From Bermanella sp034111105 (GTDB lineage: Bacteria > Pseudomonadota > Gammaproteobacteria > Pseudomonadales > Oceanobacteraceae): a DNA stretch of 14,324 nucleotides. The stretch lies in NCBI GenBank assembly GCA_034111105.1, contig JAWUXY010000155.1:1-14324 (forward strand). The letters are read 5' to 3'. The notes below the pieces were generated by a model. That model was given only the letters and a program-made list of their open reading frames with translations, made no database searches and had not been told where the DNA came from. The translations under genes and the position numbers were made by a program. Shown piece by piece: positions 1 to 7,685 of this stretch; position 1 is the first letter of the stretch; every line of letters starts with the position of its first letter.

Positions 1-5
1 ATCCA

Positions 6-311
6 ATGAGTATGGGTATGACACAGTTTGATCCGTTTACTATGGGTTACCCGAGTAATTATTTATATACTTACTTATTGATTGGTATAGGCATTTTGGG
101 CTTACTTGCTTGGTCTTTCGGGTTTAAGTATATAGCGGTTGTGATTACGCTGGCTGTATTGGCAAATGGATTTCAAGTATATGAAAGTCAGAATCTTTGG
201 GTATATTTAGTGGATCCAATCGCGGTGATAATCTGTAGTGCGAGTCTATGTATTCAAGGTTGCACTCATTTCGTTAATCGAGTTAAAACAACAGGTGTCA
301 AACATGTTTAG
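6..311 (+). CDS. Small uncharacterised membrane protein, about 101 aa (start may lie outside window)
   Basis: I do not recognise this protein. It has about 20 polar or aromatic N-terminal residues and then three likely membrane segments, at roughly residues 21-40, 42-58 and 64-85. The last is followed by a short basic tail. The reading frame is open to the left edge and only five bases precede the first ATG, so no ribosome binding site can be judged and the true start may lie upstream. Further in-frame ATGs at 12 and 18 are also possible starts. Its last codons overlap the start of the next membrane-protein gene by 8 bases, so the two are probably translated from one mRNA and may act together in the inner membrane. 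No function is assigned. Confidence 0.7.
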   Translation: MSMGMTQFDPFTMGYPSNYLYTYLLIGIGILGLLAWSFGFKYIAVVITLAVLANGFQVYESQNLWVYLVDPIAVIICSASLCIQGCTHFVNRVKTTGVKHV

Positions 312-987
312 TCAATTGCATAAAATCGAGAAAGTCGTTTATCCATTAATTCTATTGATGTTGGCTATCGGTAGTTACTATGCAATCACAGCGCCTGAAT
401 ACTTTACCCGTGTGTTAGCTAAGGAAGATGGGCCAATTGAATGGCTAACAGTTGTTGGGTTGTTATTGTCTTGCTGTGTTTGTTTGTACCGTGTTGCGAC
501 GTTACGTAAACAAAAAAATGCGAGTTTTATTGCTGTGTGGGCTTTTTTGGCTTTGGTCTGTTTTTTTGGTGCTGGCGAAGAAATTTCTTGGGGGCAAAGA
601 ATTTTTAATGTAGAAAGCTCCGAATGGTTTAAACAAAATAATGCTCAACAGGAAACGAATCTTCATAACTTAGTGGTCGAAGGTAAAAAGGTTAATAAGA
701 TTATTTTTAGCGCTGTTTTGGGCTTGTCGCTGCTTACTTATTTACTGGTTTTCACGTTTGCCTATCGCCGTTCTGCTGGGTTTAAACGTTTTTGTGATTA
801 CATGGGGGTTCCCATTGCGCATTACCATCAAGTGATTGCGTGGTTTACAGTGGCTATTGTGGCTGAGGTCTTAATAAAAGATGTGTCACGCTCAAGTGAG
901 CTATTTGAGAGTGCCGCAGTATTTGTTTTTTTATTGAATATATCGCTACCTTTCAATAAGGCATTATTTGATAAAGAAACGATTTGA
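304..987 (+). CDS. Uncharacterised multi-pass membrane protein with EDGxxEW / EEISWGQR / NLHN motifs, 227 aa
   Basis: This is an inner-membrane protein with about six hydrophobic segments, near residues 11-30, 46-64, 75-92, 133-153, 176-193 and 204-218. Three polar motifs stand out: EDGPIEW (41-47) before segment 2, GEEISWGQR (91-99) at the end of segment 3, and TNLHNL (118-123) in the following loop. I recall similar motif strings in hypothetical bacterial membrane proteins but know no assigned function. The clustered acidic, Trp and His residues could suit a metal site or an intramembrane enzyme, which is inference only. I chose the ATG at 304 rather than an upstream in-frame ATG at 238 because the extra 22 residues would lie wholly inside the preceding gene and the protein starts naturally at MFSQLHK. 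The 8-base overlap with the upstream gene suggests coupled translation. A strong terminator follows 13 bases after the stop. Confidence 0.75.
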   Translation: MFSQLHKIEKVVYPLILLMLAIGSYYAITAPEYFTRVLAKEDGPIEWLTVVGLLLSCCVCLYRVATLRKQKNASFIAVWAFLALVCFFGAGEEISWGQRIFNVESSEWFKQNNAQQETNLHNLVVEGKKVNKIIFSAVLGLSLLTYLLVFTFAYRRSAGFKRFCDYMGVPIAHYHQVIAWFTVAIVAEVLIKDVSRSSELFESAAVFVFLLNISLPFNKALFDKETI

Positions 988-1000
988 GTAAGTTTAGATT

Positions 1001-1040
1001 AGACATAAAAAAAGCCGCTATTGCGGCTTTTTTTATGTCT
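1001..1040. terminator. Perfect symmetrical (bidirectional) rho-independent terminator
   Basis: Two perfect 18-base arms, AGACATAAAAAAAGCCGC and its complement, flank a TATT loop. The GC-rich core GCCGC/GCGGC is preceded by seven A and followed by seven T, so it would act as a hairpin plus U-run in both directions. On the plus strand it ends the membrane-protein pair. On the minus strand it would stop any leftward transcript coming from the zwf upstream region. Confidence 0.92.
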
Positions 1041-1300
1041 GTTTCGTTATGGATTAAATATCCAATATCTACATTTCTTTGATAAGGTATTGGGTGATAT
1101 TAGTCTATTTAAGTCGTCATTGGTTATCTGTTGAATAACACCGCTACTTAAACCAAAGCGGCTAATATGAGTGCGACGACGGACATGATCGATGTTAAAA
1201 CAAGCAGCATACCGATGCTAAAGGTGCAAGTTGCCTAGTACTGGGCATAGATAGTGCAAGTGTGTCATGCTGATACCGTTAAATACTCTATAGTGAAATA

Positions 1301-1314
1301 TATTATACGTATAA
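1301..1314 (+). promoter_or_regulatory. Possible zwf promoter -10 with overlapping 12-base palindrome
   Basis: TATTAT at 1301-1306 matches the sigma-70 -10 consensus at five of six positions. It overlaps the perfect palindrome TTATACGTATAA (1303-1314). The -35 is weak: TTAAAT or GTTAAA lies at 16-17 bases spacing. The palindrome lies 42 bases before the zwf ATG, where a dimeric regulator could block polymerase. No known regulator is assigned to it. Confidence 0.35.
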
Positions 1315-1356
1315 GATTTATGTGCGTTCATTATTGTCAGTAAAAGGAGAGCACCC

Positions 1357-2829
1357 ATGCGAATGCCAGATATAACAGAACCATTTGATTTGGTTTTGTT
1401 TGGGGCGTCAGGGGATTTAGCCCTACGAAAACTGATCCCTGCTCTGTATAACCTTCACCTAGATAGCCGCTTGCATGAAGAGGGGCGTATTTGGGCTGTT
1501 ACCCGCAGTAATACCAATCTTGAGTCCTATTTAGAGCATATAAAGCAGGCTGCGCACCAGTACGGTACAGATATCGACCAAAAGGTCTGGCAAAGCTTTA
1601 GTCGTCGAATTCGACATGTGGGTATGGATTTGGACAAAGCATCCGGTTACGCCAAGCTTGCTAAAAAGTTACAAGGGTCTACTCAACGATGCATTTTTTA
1701 TTGTGCCGTTCATTCTCGTTTATACCCAGAAATTTCTGAACAGCTATTTGCTCAAAATATCATCAATGAAAACAGTATTATTGTTCTAGAAAAACCGATC
1801 GGGAGTGACTATAAAAGTGGGCAGGCTATCAACCGTCGAGTGGCTGAGTTTTTCCCTGAGTCACAAATTTATCGGATTGATCACTACCTAGGCAAGGAAA
1901 CCGTACAAAACTTACTTGCCCTGCGTTTTGCGAATTCTATCTTTGAGCATCAATGGAACCAGCGTTACATTGACCATGTTCAAATTACCATTTCAGAAAC
2001 AGTCGGTGTTGAGCAACGAGCTGGTTTTTATGAAGGCACAGGCGCACTGCGTGACATGCTACAAAATCATTTATTACAGTTGCTCTGTATGACGGCGATG
2101 GAACCGCCTGCCAGTATGGACCCTGAAGCGGTTCGAGATGAGAAAGTAAAAGTCATAAAAGCATTGAAGCCCATTGTAGGAGATGACCTGCTTGATAAAG
2201 TGGTGCGTGGTCAGTATGAAGCCGGTTTAATTCAAACGGAAAGTGGTAACGAAATGGTGCCAAGGTACCGTGATGAACCCGGTGTTAGTCAAGATTCTTA
2301 CACGGATACGTTTGTGGCGGTAAAAGCAGAAATTGATAATTGGCGTTGGGCAGGTGTGCCCTTTTACTTACGCACAGGCAAGCGTTTAGCTGAGCGCTCC
2401 TGTGAAATAGTCGTACAGTTTAAAGAAGTGCCACATAGTTTATTTGAAATGCAAAACAAAAAAACTATGGCGAATAAGTTAGTGTTCCGCTTACAGCCAG
2501 ATGAAGGTGTGCGCTTACAAATGTGTGAAAAGCGCATCGGCAACCACATGCAAGTGCGCCCGATGACGTTAAGCCTAAACAATACAGTGCAAAAAAAGCG
2601 AGTGCCGGATGCATATGAGCGTTTATTAGCAGATGCTATCAACGCAAATGCAACATTGTTCTTACGCGAAGATGAATTGATGACGGCTTGGCAGTGGGCT
2701 GATCCAATTTTACAGTTTTGGCAGCAAGCAGATCAACGCCCCGAACCTTATAGTTCAGGCAGTTGGGGCCCTGCGGCTTCTACGTTGTTATTAGCAAAAG
2801 ATGGGCGTTTATGGCAGGAGAATAATTAA
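1357..2829 (+). CDS. zwf: Glucose-6-phosphate 1-dehydrogenase
   Basis: This cytoplasmic enzyme oxidises glucose-6-phosphate to 6-phosphogluconolactone with NADP+ or NAD+, the entry to the Entner-Doudoroff and oxidative pentose phosphate routes. At 490 aa it has the usual family length. The N-terminal nucleotide-binding motif GASGDLA is at residues 16-22. EKPIG (145-149) and the substrate-binding signature RIDHYLGKE (173-181) follow, then RDMLQNHLLQ (232-241), whose H238 corresponds to the family's catalytic His. YLRTGKRL in the C-terminal domain is also typical. The start at 1357 is supported by AGGAGA six bases upstream; a second ATG two codons later is less well placed. It is the first gene of a four-gene operon and its stop is 2 bases from pgl. 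Transcription is probably controlled in the region just upstream, which has a palindrome but no recognisable HexR site. Confidence 0.97.
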   Translation: MRMPDITEPFDLVLFGASGDLALRKLIPALYNLHLDSRLHEEGRIWAVTRSNTNLESYLEHIKQAAHQYGTDIDQKVWQSFSRRIRHVGMDLDKASGYAKLAKKLQGSTQRCIFYCAVHSRLYPEISEQLFAQNIINENSIIVLEKPIGSDYKSGQAINRRVAEFFPESQIYRIDHYLGKETVQNLLALRFANSIFEHQWNQRYIDHVQITISETVGVEQRAGFYEGTGALRDMLQNHLLQLLCMTAMEPPASMDPEAVRDEKVKVIKALKPIVGDDLLDKVVRGQYEAGLIQTESGNEMVPRYRDEPGVSQDSYTDTFVAVKAEIDNWRWAGVPFYLRTGKRLAERSCEIVVQFKEVPHSLFEMQNKKTMANKLVFRLQPDEGVRLQMCEKRIGNHMQVRPMTLSLNNTVQKKRVPDAYERLLADAINANATLFLREDELMTAWQWADPILQFWQQADQRPEPYSSGSWGPAASTLLLAKDGRLWQENN

Positions 2830-2831
2830 AC

Positions 2832-3524
2832 ATGGATATTCATGAATTTGCTTCTTTAGAGCTATGTGAAGATGCGCTGCTGAGTCATATTAGTGGTTCA
2901 ATGAATTCTACGTTAAGCAAAGGTGAAAAGGTCAAGCTTGCTTTGGCAGGCGGTAATACGCCAAAGGGACTGTACACTAAATTAAGTAATACCACTTTGG
3001 ATTGGGAAGAAATTGCGGTTACATTAACGGACGAACGTTGGGTTGATTCTATGGATGAGGCGAGCAACGAACGCATGTTAAAACAAACCTTGTTTCAAAA
3101 TAAAGCAAAAATAGGGCAGTTTTTAGGATTGAAAAATTCAAAAGATTCACCTGAACTTGGTCAAAGCCATACGGCTTCTTTATTAAGGGAGCATTTCTCT
3201 CGGTTAGATTATGTTGTATTAGGTATGGGTGATGACGGTCACTTTGCATCTATTTTCCCCTATATGGATAATACAGATGCTTTATTAGATTTAGAGCAAA
3301 CTGAAGAGTGTTTGCCTGCGTTGCCTAAAGGGCAGCCTGCCAGAATGAGTTTAACGTTACGTTATTTATTAACGGCGAAACATATTTTTTTATTGGTAAC
3401 TGGCCAAGATAAAAAAGAAATCATTCAGCAGCAATCTAATGAAAATGCGTCGCCTATTTTACCAATATATCGATTACTGCACCAAACACACTGTCCTGTA
3501 ACAATCTATTGGAGTGAAGCATGA
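2832..3524 (+). CDS. pgl: 6-phosphogluconolactonase (DevB type)
   Basis: It hydrolyses 6-phosphogluconolactone, the Zwf product, to 6-phosphogluconate in the cytoplasm. The 230-aa length suits the SOL/DevB family, which is related to glucosamine-6-phosphate isomerases. Diagnostic motifs are ALAGGNTPK (37-45), TLTDERWV (64-71) and the glycine-rich GMGDDGHFASIFP (131-143), which carries the catalytic and phosphate-binding residues. The gene starts 2 bases after zwf and its stop overlaps the edd start in an ATGA junction at 3521-3524, so translation of pgl and edd is probably coupled. Nothing appears truncated, and the neighbours make the assignment secure. Confidence 0.95.
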   Translation: MDIHEFASLELCEDALLSHISGSMNSTLSKGEKVKLALAGGNTPKGLYTKLSNTTLDWEEIAVTLTDERWVDSMDEASNERMLKQTLFQNKAKIGQFLGLKNSKDSPELGQSHTASLLREHFSRLDYVVLGMGDDGHFASIFPYMDNTDALLDLEQTEECLPALPKGQPARMSLTLRYLLTAKHIFLLVTGQDKKEIIQQQSNENASPILPIYRLLHQTHCPVTIYWSEA

Positions 3525-5341
3525 TCCATAAAATTGTCGAGCAAGTGACAAATAATATTGAAAGTCGTAGCCAAAAAACACGTCAAGCATACCTTGATTT
3601 AATGGCCAGTATGGCACAAGAAAAACCCACACGTGGCCAGCTAGGGTGCACTAATCTTGCTCATGTTATGGCATCACAAAACGATGATGGCAAACTGATT
3701 TTAAAAGATACGATGTCGGGTTTAAATGTCGGCATAGTGACGGCCTATAATGATATGTTAAGTGCTCATCAACCTTATTATCGTTACCCAGAAATGATCA
3801 AAAAACACCTTTATAGTTATGGTTTGTCTGCACAAGTGGCAGGGGGTGTACCAGCGATGTGTGATGGTGTAACTCAGGGTTATGCCGGTATGGAGTTGTC
3901 ATTATTTAGTCGTGACACCATTGCTTTATCTACTGCTGTCAGTTTGTCTCATCAAAGTTTTGATAGCATGATTTTGTTGGGTATTTGCGACAAAATTGTG
4001 CCCGGATTATTAATGGGTGCATTACGGTTTGGTCATCTACCGGCTTTGTTTATTCCTGCAGGCCCAATGGCGACGGGTATTAGTAATTCAGAAAAAGCAC
4101 AAGTACGCCAAGAATATGTAGAAGGAAAAATTGGTGATAAAGAATTACTTGAGAGTGAAGTAGCGGCCTATCATAGCCCAGGTACGTGTACATTTTATGG
4201 TACGGCTAATTCGAATCAAATGTTACTAGAGGCCATGGGGTTAATGTTACCTGGTAGCGCGTTCGAACAACCTACATCGAATGCCCGTGACGAATTTAAC
4301 CAACAGGCATGTGAGCAAGTAGCCAGTAATACTCAGTTGAGTATGTTGAAACAAAATAAGTCAATTCAACTGGGGCATATGGTGAATGCGAAGTCTCTAG
4401 TGAATGCCATTGTTGCATTACTCGCAACGGGCGGCTCAAGTAATTTAACCATCCACTGGATCGCCATAGCAAAAGCAGCGGGCTATATTTTAACTTGGCA
4501 AGACATGCATGATTTGTCGCAAGTGGTACCTATGATTTGTAAAGTGTACCCAAATGGTAAAGCGGATATTAATGCGTTCCATCATGTGGGTGGCACCGCG
4601 TATGTGTTTAACGAATTGTTAAACGCAGGTTTGATGCACGGTGATGTGCTAACGATTACCCAGAAAACATTAGCACAAGATGTTTTGCATAGTATGCGCC
4701 ATTGGCAAAATCATTACTCAAAACGCCTTAATGAAACCATGCGCAGCGAAATATTATCCACATGCCGTAAACCCTTTGATGAAAAAGGGGGGTTGACGCT
4801 ATTAAAAGGTAATTTAGGTCAGGCTATTGTGAAAGTATCGGCCGTTGATATAGAGCATCGCGTTATACAAGCACAAGCAAAAGTATTTCATGATCAGCTT
4901 GATGTCATTGCTGCTTTTAAAAATGGTGAGTTGAATCATGATGTCGTAGTGGTATTAAAAGGCCAAGGTCCAAAAGCCAATGGGATGCCAGAGCTACACA
5001 AATTAATGCCAGTGTTAGGGAGCTTACAGGATCATGGTTTTAAAGTGGCTTTGCTGACAGACGGCCGATTATCAGGTGCGTCTGGTAAAGTACTCAGTGC
5101 GATTCATTGTGTACCAGAAGCCGCAGCTGGTGGCATGATTAATCGAATACAGGATGGTGACGAGATTCATATTGATGCACAAAGTGGGGAATTCAATCTG
5201 CGTAACGTCAATTTAGACACACGTGATTCTGAGTTCAAGCACCCAATACAAAAAGGGATTGGCAGAGAGTTATTCTCGGTGTTTCGTAAACATGTTACCG
5301 CTGCCGATGTGGGTGCCATTAGTATTGATTGGGAAGAATAA
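3521..5341 (+). CDS. edd: 6-phosphogluconate dehydratase
   Basis: This [4Fe-4S] enzyme of the IlvD/Edd family dehydrates 6-phosphogluconate to 2-keto-3-deoxy-6-phosphogluconate (KDPG), the first step specific to the Entner-Doudoroff pathway. At 606 aa it has normal Edd length. Visible family blocks are AYNDMLSAHQPY (75-86), GGVPAMCDGVTQG (108-120), ILLGICDKIVPG (151-162) and SPGTCTFYGTANSNQM (219-234). C156 and C223 match the cluster ligands known from E. coli Edd. The C-terminal half has GPKANGMPELHKLMP and LLTDGRLSGASGKV, typical of the family. It overlaps pgl by 4 bases and its stop is one base from the eda ATG, so the last two pathway enzymes are made together. Confidence 0.97.
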   Translation: MIHKIVEQVTNNIESRSQKTRQAYLDLMASMAQEKPTRGQLGCTNLAHVMASQNDDGKLILKDTMSGLNVGIVTAYNDMLSAHQPYYRYPEMIKKHLYSYGLSAQVAGGVPAMCDGVTQGYAGMELSLFSRDTIALSTAVSLSHQSFDSMILLGICDKIVPGLLMGALRFGHLPALFIPAGPMATGISNSEKAQVRQEYVEGKIGDKELLESEVAAYHSPGTCTFYGTANSNQMLLEAMGLMLPGSAFEQPTSNARDEFNQQACEQVASNTQLSMLKQNKSIQLGHMVNAKSLVNAIVALLATGGSSNLTIHWIAIAKAAGYILTWQDMHDLSQVVPMICKVYPNGKADINAFHHVGGTAYVFNELLNAGLMHGDVLTITQKTLAQDVLHSMRHWQNHYSKRLNETMRSEILSTCRKPFDEKGGLTLLKGNLGQAIVKVSAVDIEHRVIQAQAKVFHDQLDVIAAFKNGELNHDVVVVLKGQGPKANGMPELHKLMPVLGSLQDHGFKVALLTDGRLSGASGKVLSAIHCVPEAAAGGMINRIQDGDEIHIDAQSGEFNLRNVNLDTRDSEFKHPIQKGIGRELFSVFRKHVTAADVGAISIDWEE

Positions 5342-5342
5342 A

Positions 5343-5954
5343 ATGTCATTTCAAACGTGGTTAACTCAAAGCAAAGCGGTTATTCCAGTGATTGTGGTTG
5401 ATGAATTAGAACAAGCGGTACCACTGGCAAAAGCATTAGTGGCGGGAGGCGTGCGATTATTAGAAGTGACCATGCGCACACCCGTTGCATTAGCCGCCAT
5501 CGAGAAAATTGCTAAAGAAGTGCCCGACGCCATTGTAGGTGTCGGAACCGTCACCACCGCTGCCCATGTGCAACAAGCTTATGATGCCGGTGCCCAATTT
5601 GCATTAAGCCCTGGCATCAGTGAAAAACTGGTGGTTAAGTCCCAAGAGCTCAAATTACCTTTTATGCCCGGTGTGATGACACCAACTGATATCATCAAGG
5701 GTATTGAGTTTGGTCTGCAAAATTTTAAGTTTTATCCTGCCGAACAAGCAGGCGGTGCGGCGATGCTAAAAGCCTTTGCTGGGCCGTTTGATCAAGTACA
5801 ATTTTGCCCAACAGGCGGTATATCCGAGCATAACTTTAAAGCGTACTTAGCGCTTAAAAATGTGATGGCAGTGGGCGGTTCTTGGTTATGCCCTAAAGCG
5901 TTACTTAAACAGAAAGATTGGTCAGCGATTGAAACCTTAGCTAGGCAGTGTTGA
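5343..5954 (+). CDS. eda: KDPG / 4-hydroxy-2-oxoglutarate aldolase
   Basis: This class I aldolase splits KDPG into pyruvate and glyceraldehyde-3-phosphate, completing the Entner-Doudoroff route. The 203-aa protein has LLEVTMRT (39-46) with the catalytic Glu (E41) and phosphate-side Arg (R45), GVGTV (66-70), ALSPGIS (87-93), FMPGVMTPTD (107-116), FKFYPAEQAGG (128-138) with the Schiff-base lysine K129, and FCPTGGIS (154-161). I chose ATG 5343 over an upstream in-frame start at 5223, because the latter would place 40 unrelated residues inside edd. The preferred start lies one base after the edd stop, and the edd end supplies GGAAG as ribosome binding site. A hairpin follows at 5964-5986. Confidence 0.96.
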   Translation: MSFQTWLTQSKAVIPVIVVDELEQAVPLAKALVAGGVRLLEVTMRTPVALAAIEKIAKEVPDAIVGVGTVTTAAHVQQAYDAGAQFALSPGISEKLVVKSQELKLPFMPGVMTPTDIIKGIEFGLQNFKFYPAEQAGGAAMLKAFAGPFDQVQFCPTGGISEHNFKAYLALKNVMAVGGSWLCPKALLKQKDWSAIETLARQC

Positions 5955-5963
5955 GTTAAGTCT

Positions 5964-5987
5964 AAACCCTGCCATTCTCAGGGTTTT
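5964..5987 (+). terminator. Weak terminator-like hairpin after eda
   Basis: The arms AAACCCTG (5964-5971) and CAGGGTTT (5979-5986) pair perfectly around a 7-base loop. The T-run is only four bases, part of it inside the stem, and is followed by GAC. It could be a weak terminator of the zwf operon or a structure in the leader of the next gene, whose ATG is only 16 bases downstream of the stem. Confidence 0.5.
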
Positions 5988-6002
5988 GACTACACTAAAG
6001 TC

Positions 6003-6845
6003 ATGAAATGGATTGTCTGTTGGCTGGTATTATTATGCCTAGGCCTGTCGCCTTATAGTTTTGGGCAAAACTCACTGTTGCAAGTGACGGCTAGTCATCA
6101 GCAGGACACTTCACGAGCATTTAGCGGCGTTGATGGTCTAGACGTGCAGCGCTTAGAAACAAAATTTAACATGCCTTTATTAGCTCGAGAAACCCACACT
6201 GGTGACTGGTTTTGTGCCGCACAATTTTCTGAAAATAGATTTGTCTTATCGGGTTCAGATAACGATACCCGTCGTCTTTATCGGTTTTCAATGCCCATCG
6301 AATATGAAACTCAACCTTCAGGACGTTTACAGCATTTTTGGCGATTTGCCCCGTCGTATTATTCTGATGAGTCTTTAATTGATCAAAATCGTTATGTGAA
6401 TGAGCTCGGTTGGAAGCTGAAGTACGAAGCCAATAGAAAAGTGAAATGGGTGGCAGGCTTACGCAAGGACTCCCGGTTTGGTGTAACCACTATGTATCCA
6501 GTGTTTGGGCTCGAATCACAGCCAAATAGTAGGGTGTTTCATCATTGGGTTTTCCCTGACTTATACTCACAAATGGCAATGTCTCGTGGCAATATTCTGC
6601 GTGTGTTTATTGAGCCCAATGGCGGTAACTGGCGCTATCGGCAAGCGGATGGCACAAAAGCTTCATTCGGTATGACTGACTGGAATGTAGGTGCCGCTTG
6701 GTTTAAACCGTTAAGATTCCCGCTGCAGCTGAAATTAGAGGCAGGTTTTAATATAGAAGGTGAAGGCAGTATTGCAGGGTCAGATGGCAGCTTAGCCAAT
6801 GGCTATTTCTTTTTAGTGTCGCTACAAAGCCAGTTTCCGCAATAG
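6003..6845 (+). CDS. Exported outer-membrane beta-barrel-like protein, 280 aa
   Basis: It begins with a clear Sec signal peptide: a Lys at position 2, a hydrophobic stretch at 4-15, and probable cleavage near residue 22 (SFG-QN). The mature part has no long hydrophobic segment but many alternating aromatic and polar stretches of strand length, such as HFWRFAPSYYSD, DWNVGAAWFK and LQLKLEAGFNIEGEG. It ends with a Phe-rich strand (GYFFLVSLQSQF), as in beta-barrel outer-membrane proteins. It resembles hypothetical outer-membrane proteins of the DUF6268 kind, but that family call is tentative. The start is fixed by the signal peptide, yet no good Shine-Dalgarno sequence precedes it. It sits between the eda hairpin and a PAP2 phosphatase gene and may be co-transcribed with the latter. 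No substrate or function is evident. Confidence 0.7.
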   Translation: MKWIVCWLVLLCLGLSPYSFGQNSLLQVTASHQQDTSRAFSGVDGLDVQRLETKFNMPLLARETHTGDWFCAAQFSENRFVLSGSDNDTRRLYRFSMPIEYETQPSGRLQHFWRFAPSYYSDESLIDQNRYVNELGWKLKYEANRKVKWVAGLRKDSRFGVTTMYPVFGLESQPNSRVFHHWVFPDLYSQMAMSRGNILRVFIEPNGGNWRYRQADGTKASFGMTDWNVGAAWFKPLRFPLQLKLEAGFNIEGEGSIAGSDGSLANGYFFLVSLQSQFPQ

Positions 6846-6919
6846 ACCGTTAATCTTGCGACTTTATGGCGCTTTAATTGTATGACACAATCCGTTTTTT
6901 ATCGGCTGTGAACGTATAT

Positions 6920-7585
6920 ATGTCATTCTTAAAAAATCACTGGGAAGTCCCTGTTTTTATTTTGATTTCAATTTTCTTTTTTGCTGTGCCGCAGGTTGAT
7001 TTGTGGGTGGCGAATATTTTTTGGCAGCCGGATGTGGGCTTTGCACTCAATGAAAATGCGTTTGTGCAGTTTGTTTATGTTGTGTTTCGTTACATGCCTC
7101 ATTTTTTAGTGCCATTGTTACTGCTATTACTGATGTTACCTTGGTTGAAAAAATCCCTAAAGCCTTCTCGTAAATACTCCGGTTTTTTATTAGTTGTTTT
7201 ATTGGTTGGCCCCGGCATTATTGTTCACCCTATATTAAAAGATAACTGGGATCGCCCGCGTCCAAGGGATGTGCAGCAATTTGGTGGTCAATTAGAGTTT
7301 AGTCCTGCATTTGTGATGGCGGATCAGCCAGGCAACAACCAAAGCTTTGCCAGTGGTCACGCGGCTATGGGCTTTTTCTTTATGGCGTTTGCCTGGCTTT
7401 TTCGCCAGCGTCGTTATTTATTGGGCGGTCTTATTATCGGTGCCATCGTCAGTCTTGGGCGCATTGTTCAAGGTGGGCATTTTTTAAGTGACATAGTAAC
7501 CGCAGGGTTCATTGTGTATTTCACCTGCCAAGTGTTAGCGCACTTTATGCTGGGTGATTACCGTGTAAAGCCTGAAAAACTCTAA
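6920..7585 (+). CDS. PAP2-family membrane phosphatase
   Basis: This is an integral inner-membrane phosphatase of the PAP2 (phosphatidic acid phosphatase type 2) superfamily, which removes phosphate from lipid phosphates or diphosphates such as phosphatidate, undecaprenyl diphosphate or lipid A. With the start at 6920 it is 221 aa. All three catalytic motifs are present: K107-x6-RP (ending R114 P115), SGH at 145-147, and R181-x5-H187-x3-D191. Hydrophobic segments are near 10-26, 61-75, 87-103, 149-163, 166-180 and 193-209. A frame extending to a TTG at 6878 or a GTG at 6908 is open, but neither has a better ribosome binding site, and the ATG protein starts in a typical way (MSFLKNHWEV). The substrate cannot be read from the sequence. 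The neighbouring outer-membrane gene fits an envelope role. Confidence 0.88.
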   Translation: MSFLKNHWEVPVFILISIFFFAVPQVDLWVANIFWQPDVGFALNENAFVQFVYVVFRYMPHFLVPLLLLLLMLPWLKKSLKPSRKYSGFLLVVLLVGPGIIVHPILKDNWDRPRPRDVQQFGGQLEFSPAFVMADQPGNNQSFASGHAAMGFFFMAFAWLFRQRRYLLGGLIIGAIVSLGRIVQGGHFLSDIVTAGFIVYFTCQVLAHFMLGDYRVKPEKL

Positions 7586-7598
7586 CCTATCTAATAAG

Positions 7599-7648
7599 TC
7601 GATTGAAGTGCGTTAATTATTGCACTATTAAATCGATTTATTTGTTTT
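7599..7648 (+). terminator. Two-part hairpin with T-rich tail after the PAP2 gene
   Basis: TCGATT (7599-7604) pairs with AATCGA (7631-7636), and inside it AGTGC (7607-7611) pairs with GCACT (7622-7626) around a 10-base loop. A T-rich stretch, TTTATTTGTTTT, follows. It would be a weak terminator. The same bases include TTGAAG (7603-7608) and TATTAA (7626-7631) at 17-base spacing, which could instead be an azoR promoter. Confidence 0.4.
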
Positions 7649-7685
7649 AAACTGGTTTCAACCTTTCAAGAATACTTTTAAGTTT

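Larger units (their letters stand above)
988..1356. other. 369-base intergenic region upstream of zwf
   Basis: After the terminator at 1001-1040 there is no convincing gene. The region holds an imperfect inverted repeat CCAATATC (1062-1069) / GGTATTGG (1086-1093), an exact 8-base direct repeat GTGCAAGT at 1224-1231 and 1254-1261, and a 12-base palindrome at 1303-1314 beside a possible -10 box. It ends in the zwf ribosome binding site AGGAGA (1345-1350). A 20-codon hydrophobic frame on the minus strand (1148-1210) and a 23-codon frame on the plus strand have no ribosome binding site and are not called as genes. I saw neither a TGTAAT...ATTACA-type nor a TTGT-N7/8-ACAA HexR operator. Confidence 0.7.

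Noticed and set aside
1167..1238. 23-codon plus-strand frame upstream of zwf
   Set aside because: No ribosome binding site, not hydrophobic or otherwise distinctive, and too short to support.
2364..2642. 92-codon minus-strand frame inside zwf
   Set aside because: It is antisense to the well-conserved C-terminal domain of Zwf and has no family features.
5223..5342. Upstream extension of eda into edd
   Set aside because: The extra 40 residues are out-of-frame edd sequence. The normal aldolase N-terminus begins at 5343.
6878..6919. TTG start for the PAP2 gene
   Set aside because: It has no ribosome binding site and adds 14 residues with no family support; ATG 6920 is simpler, though not proven.
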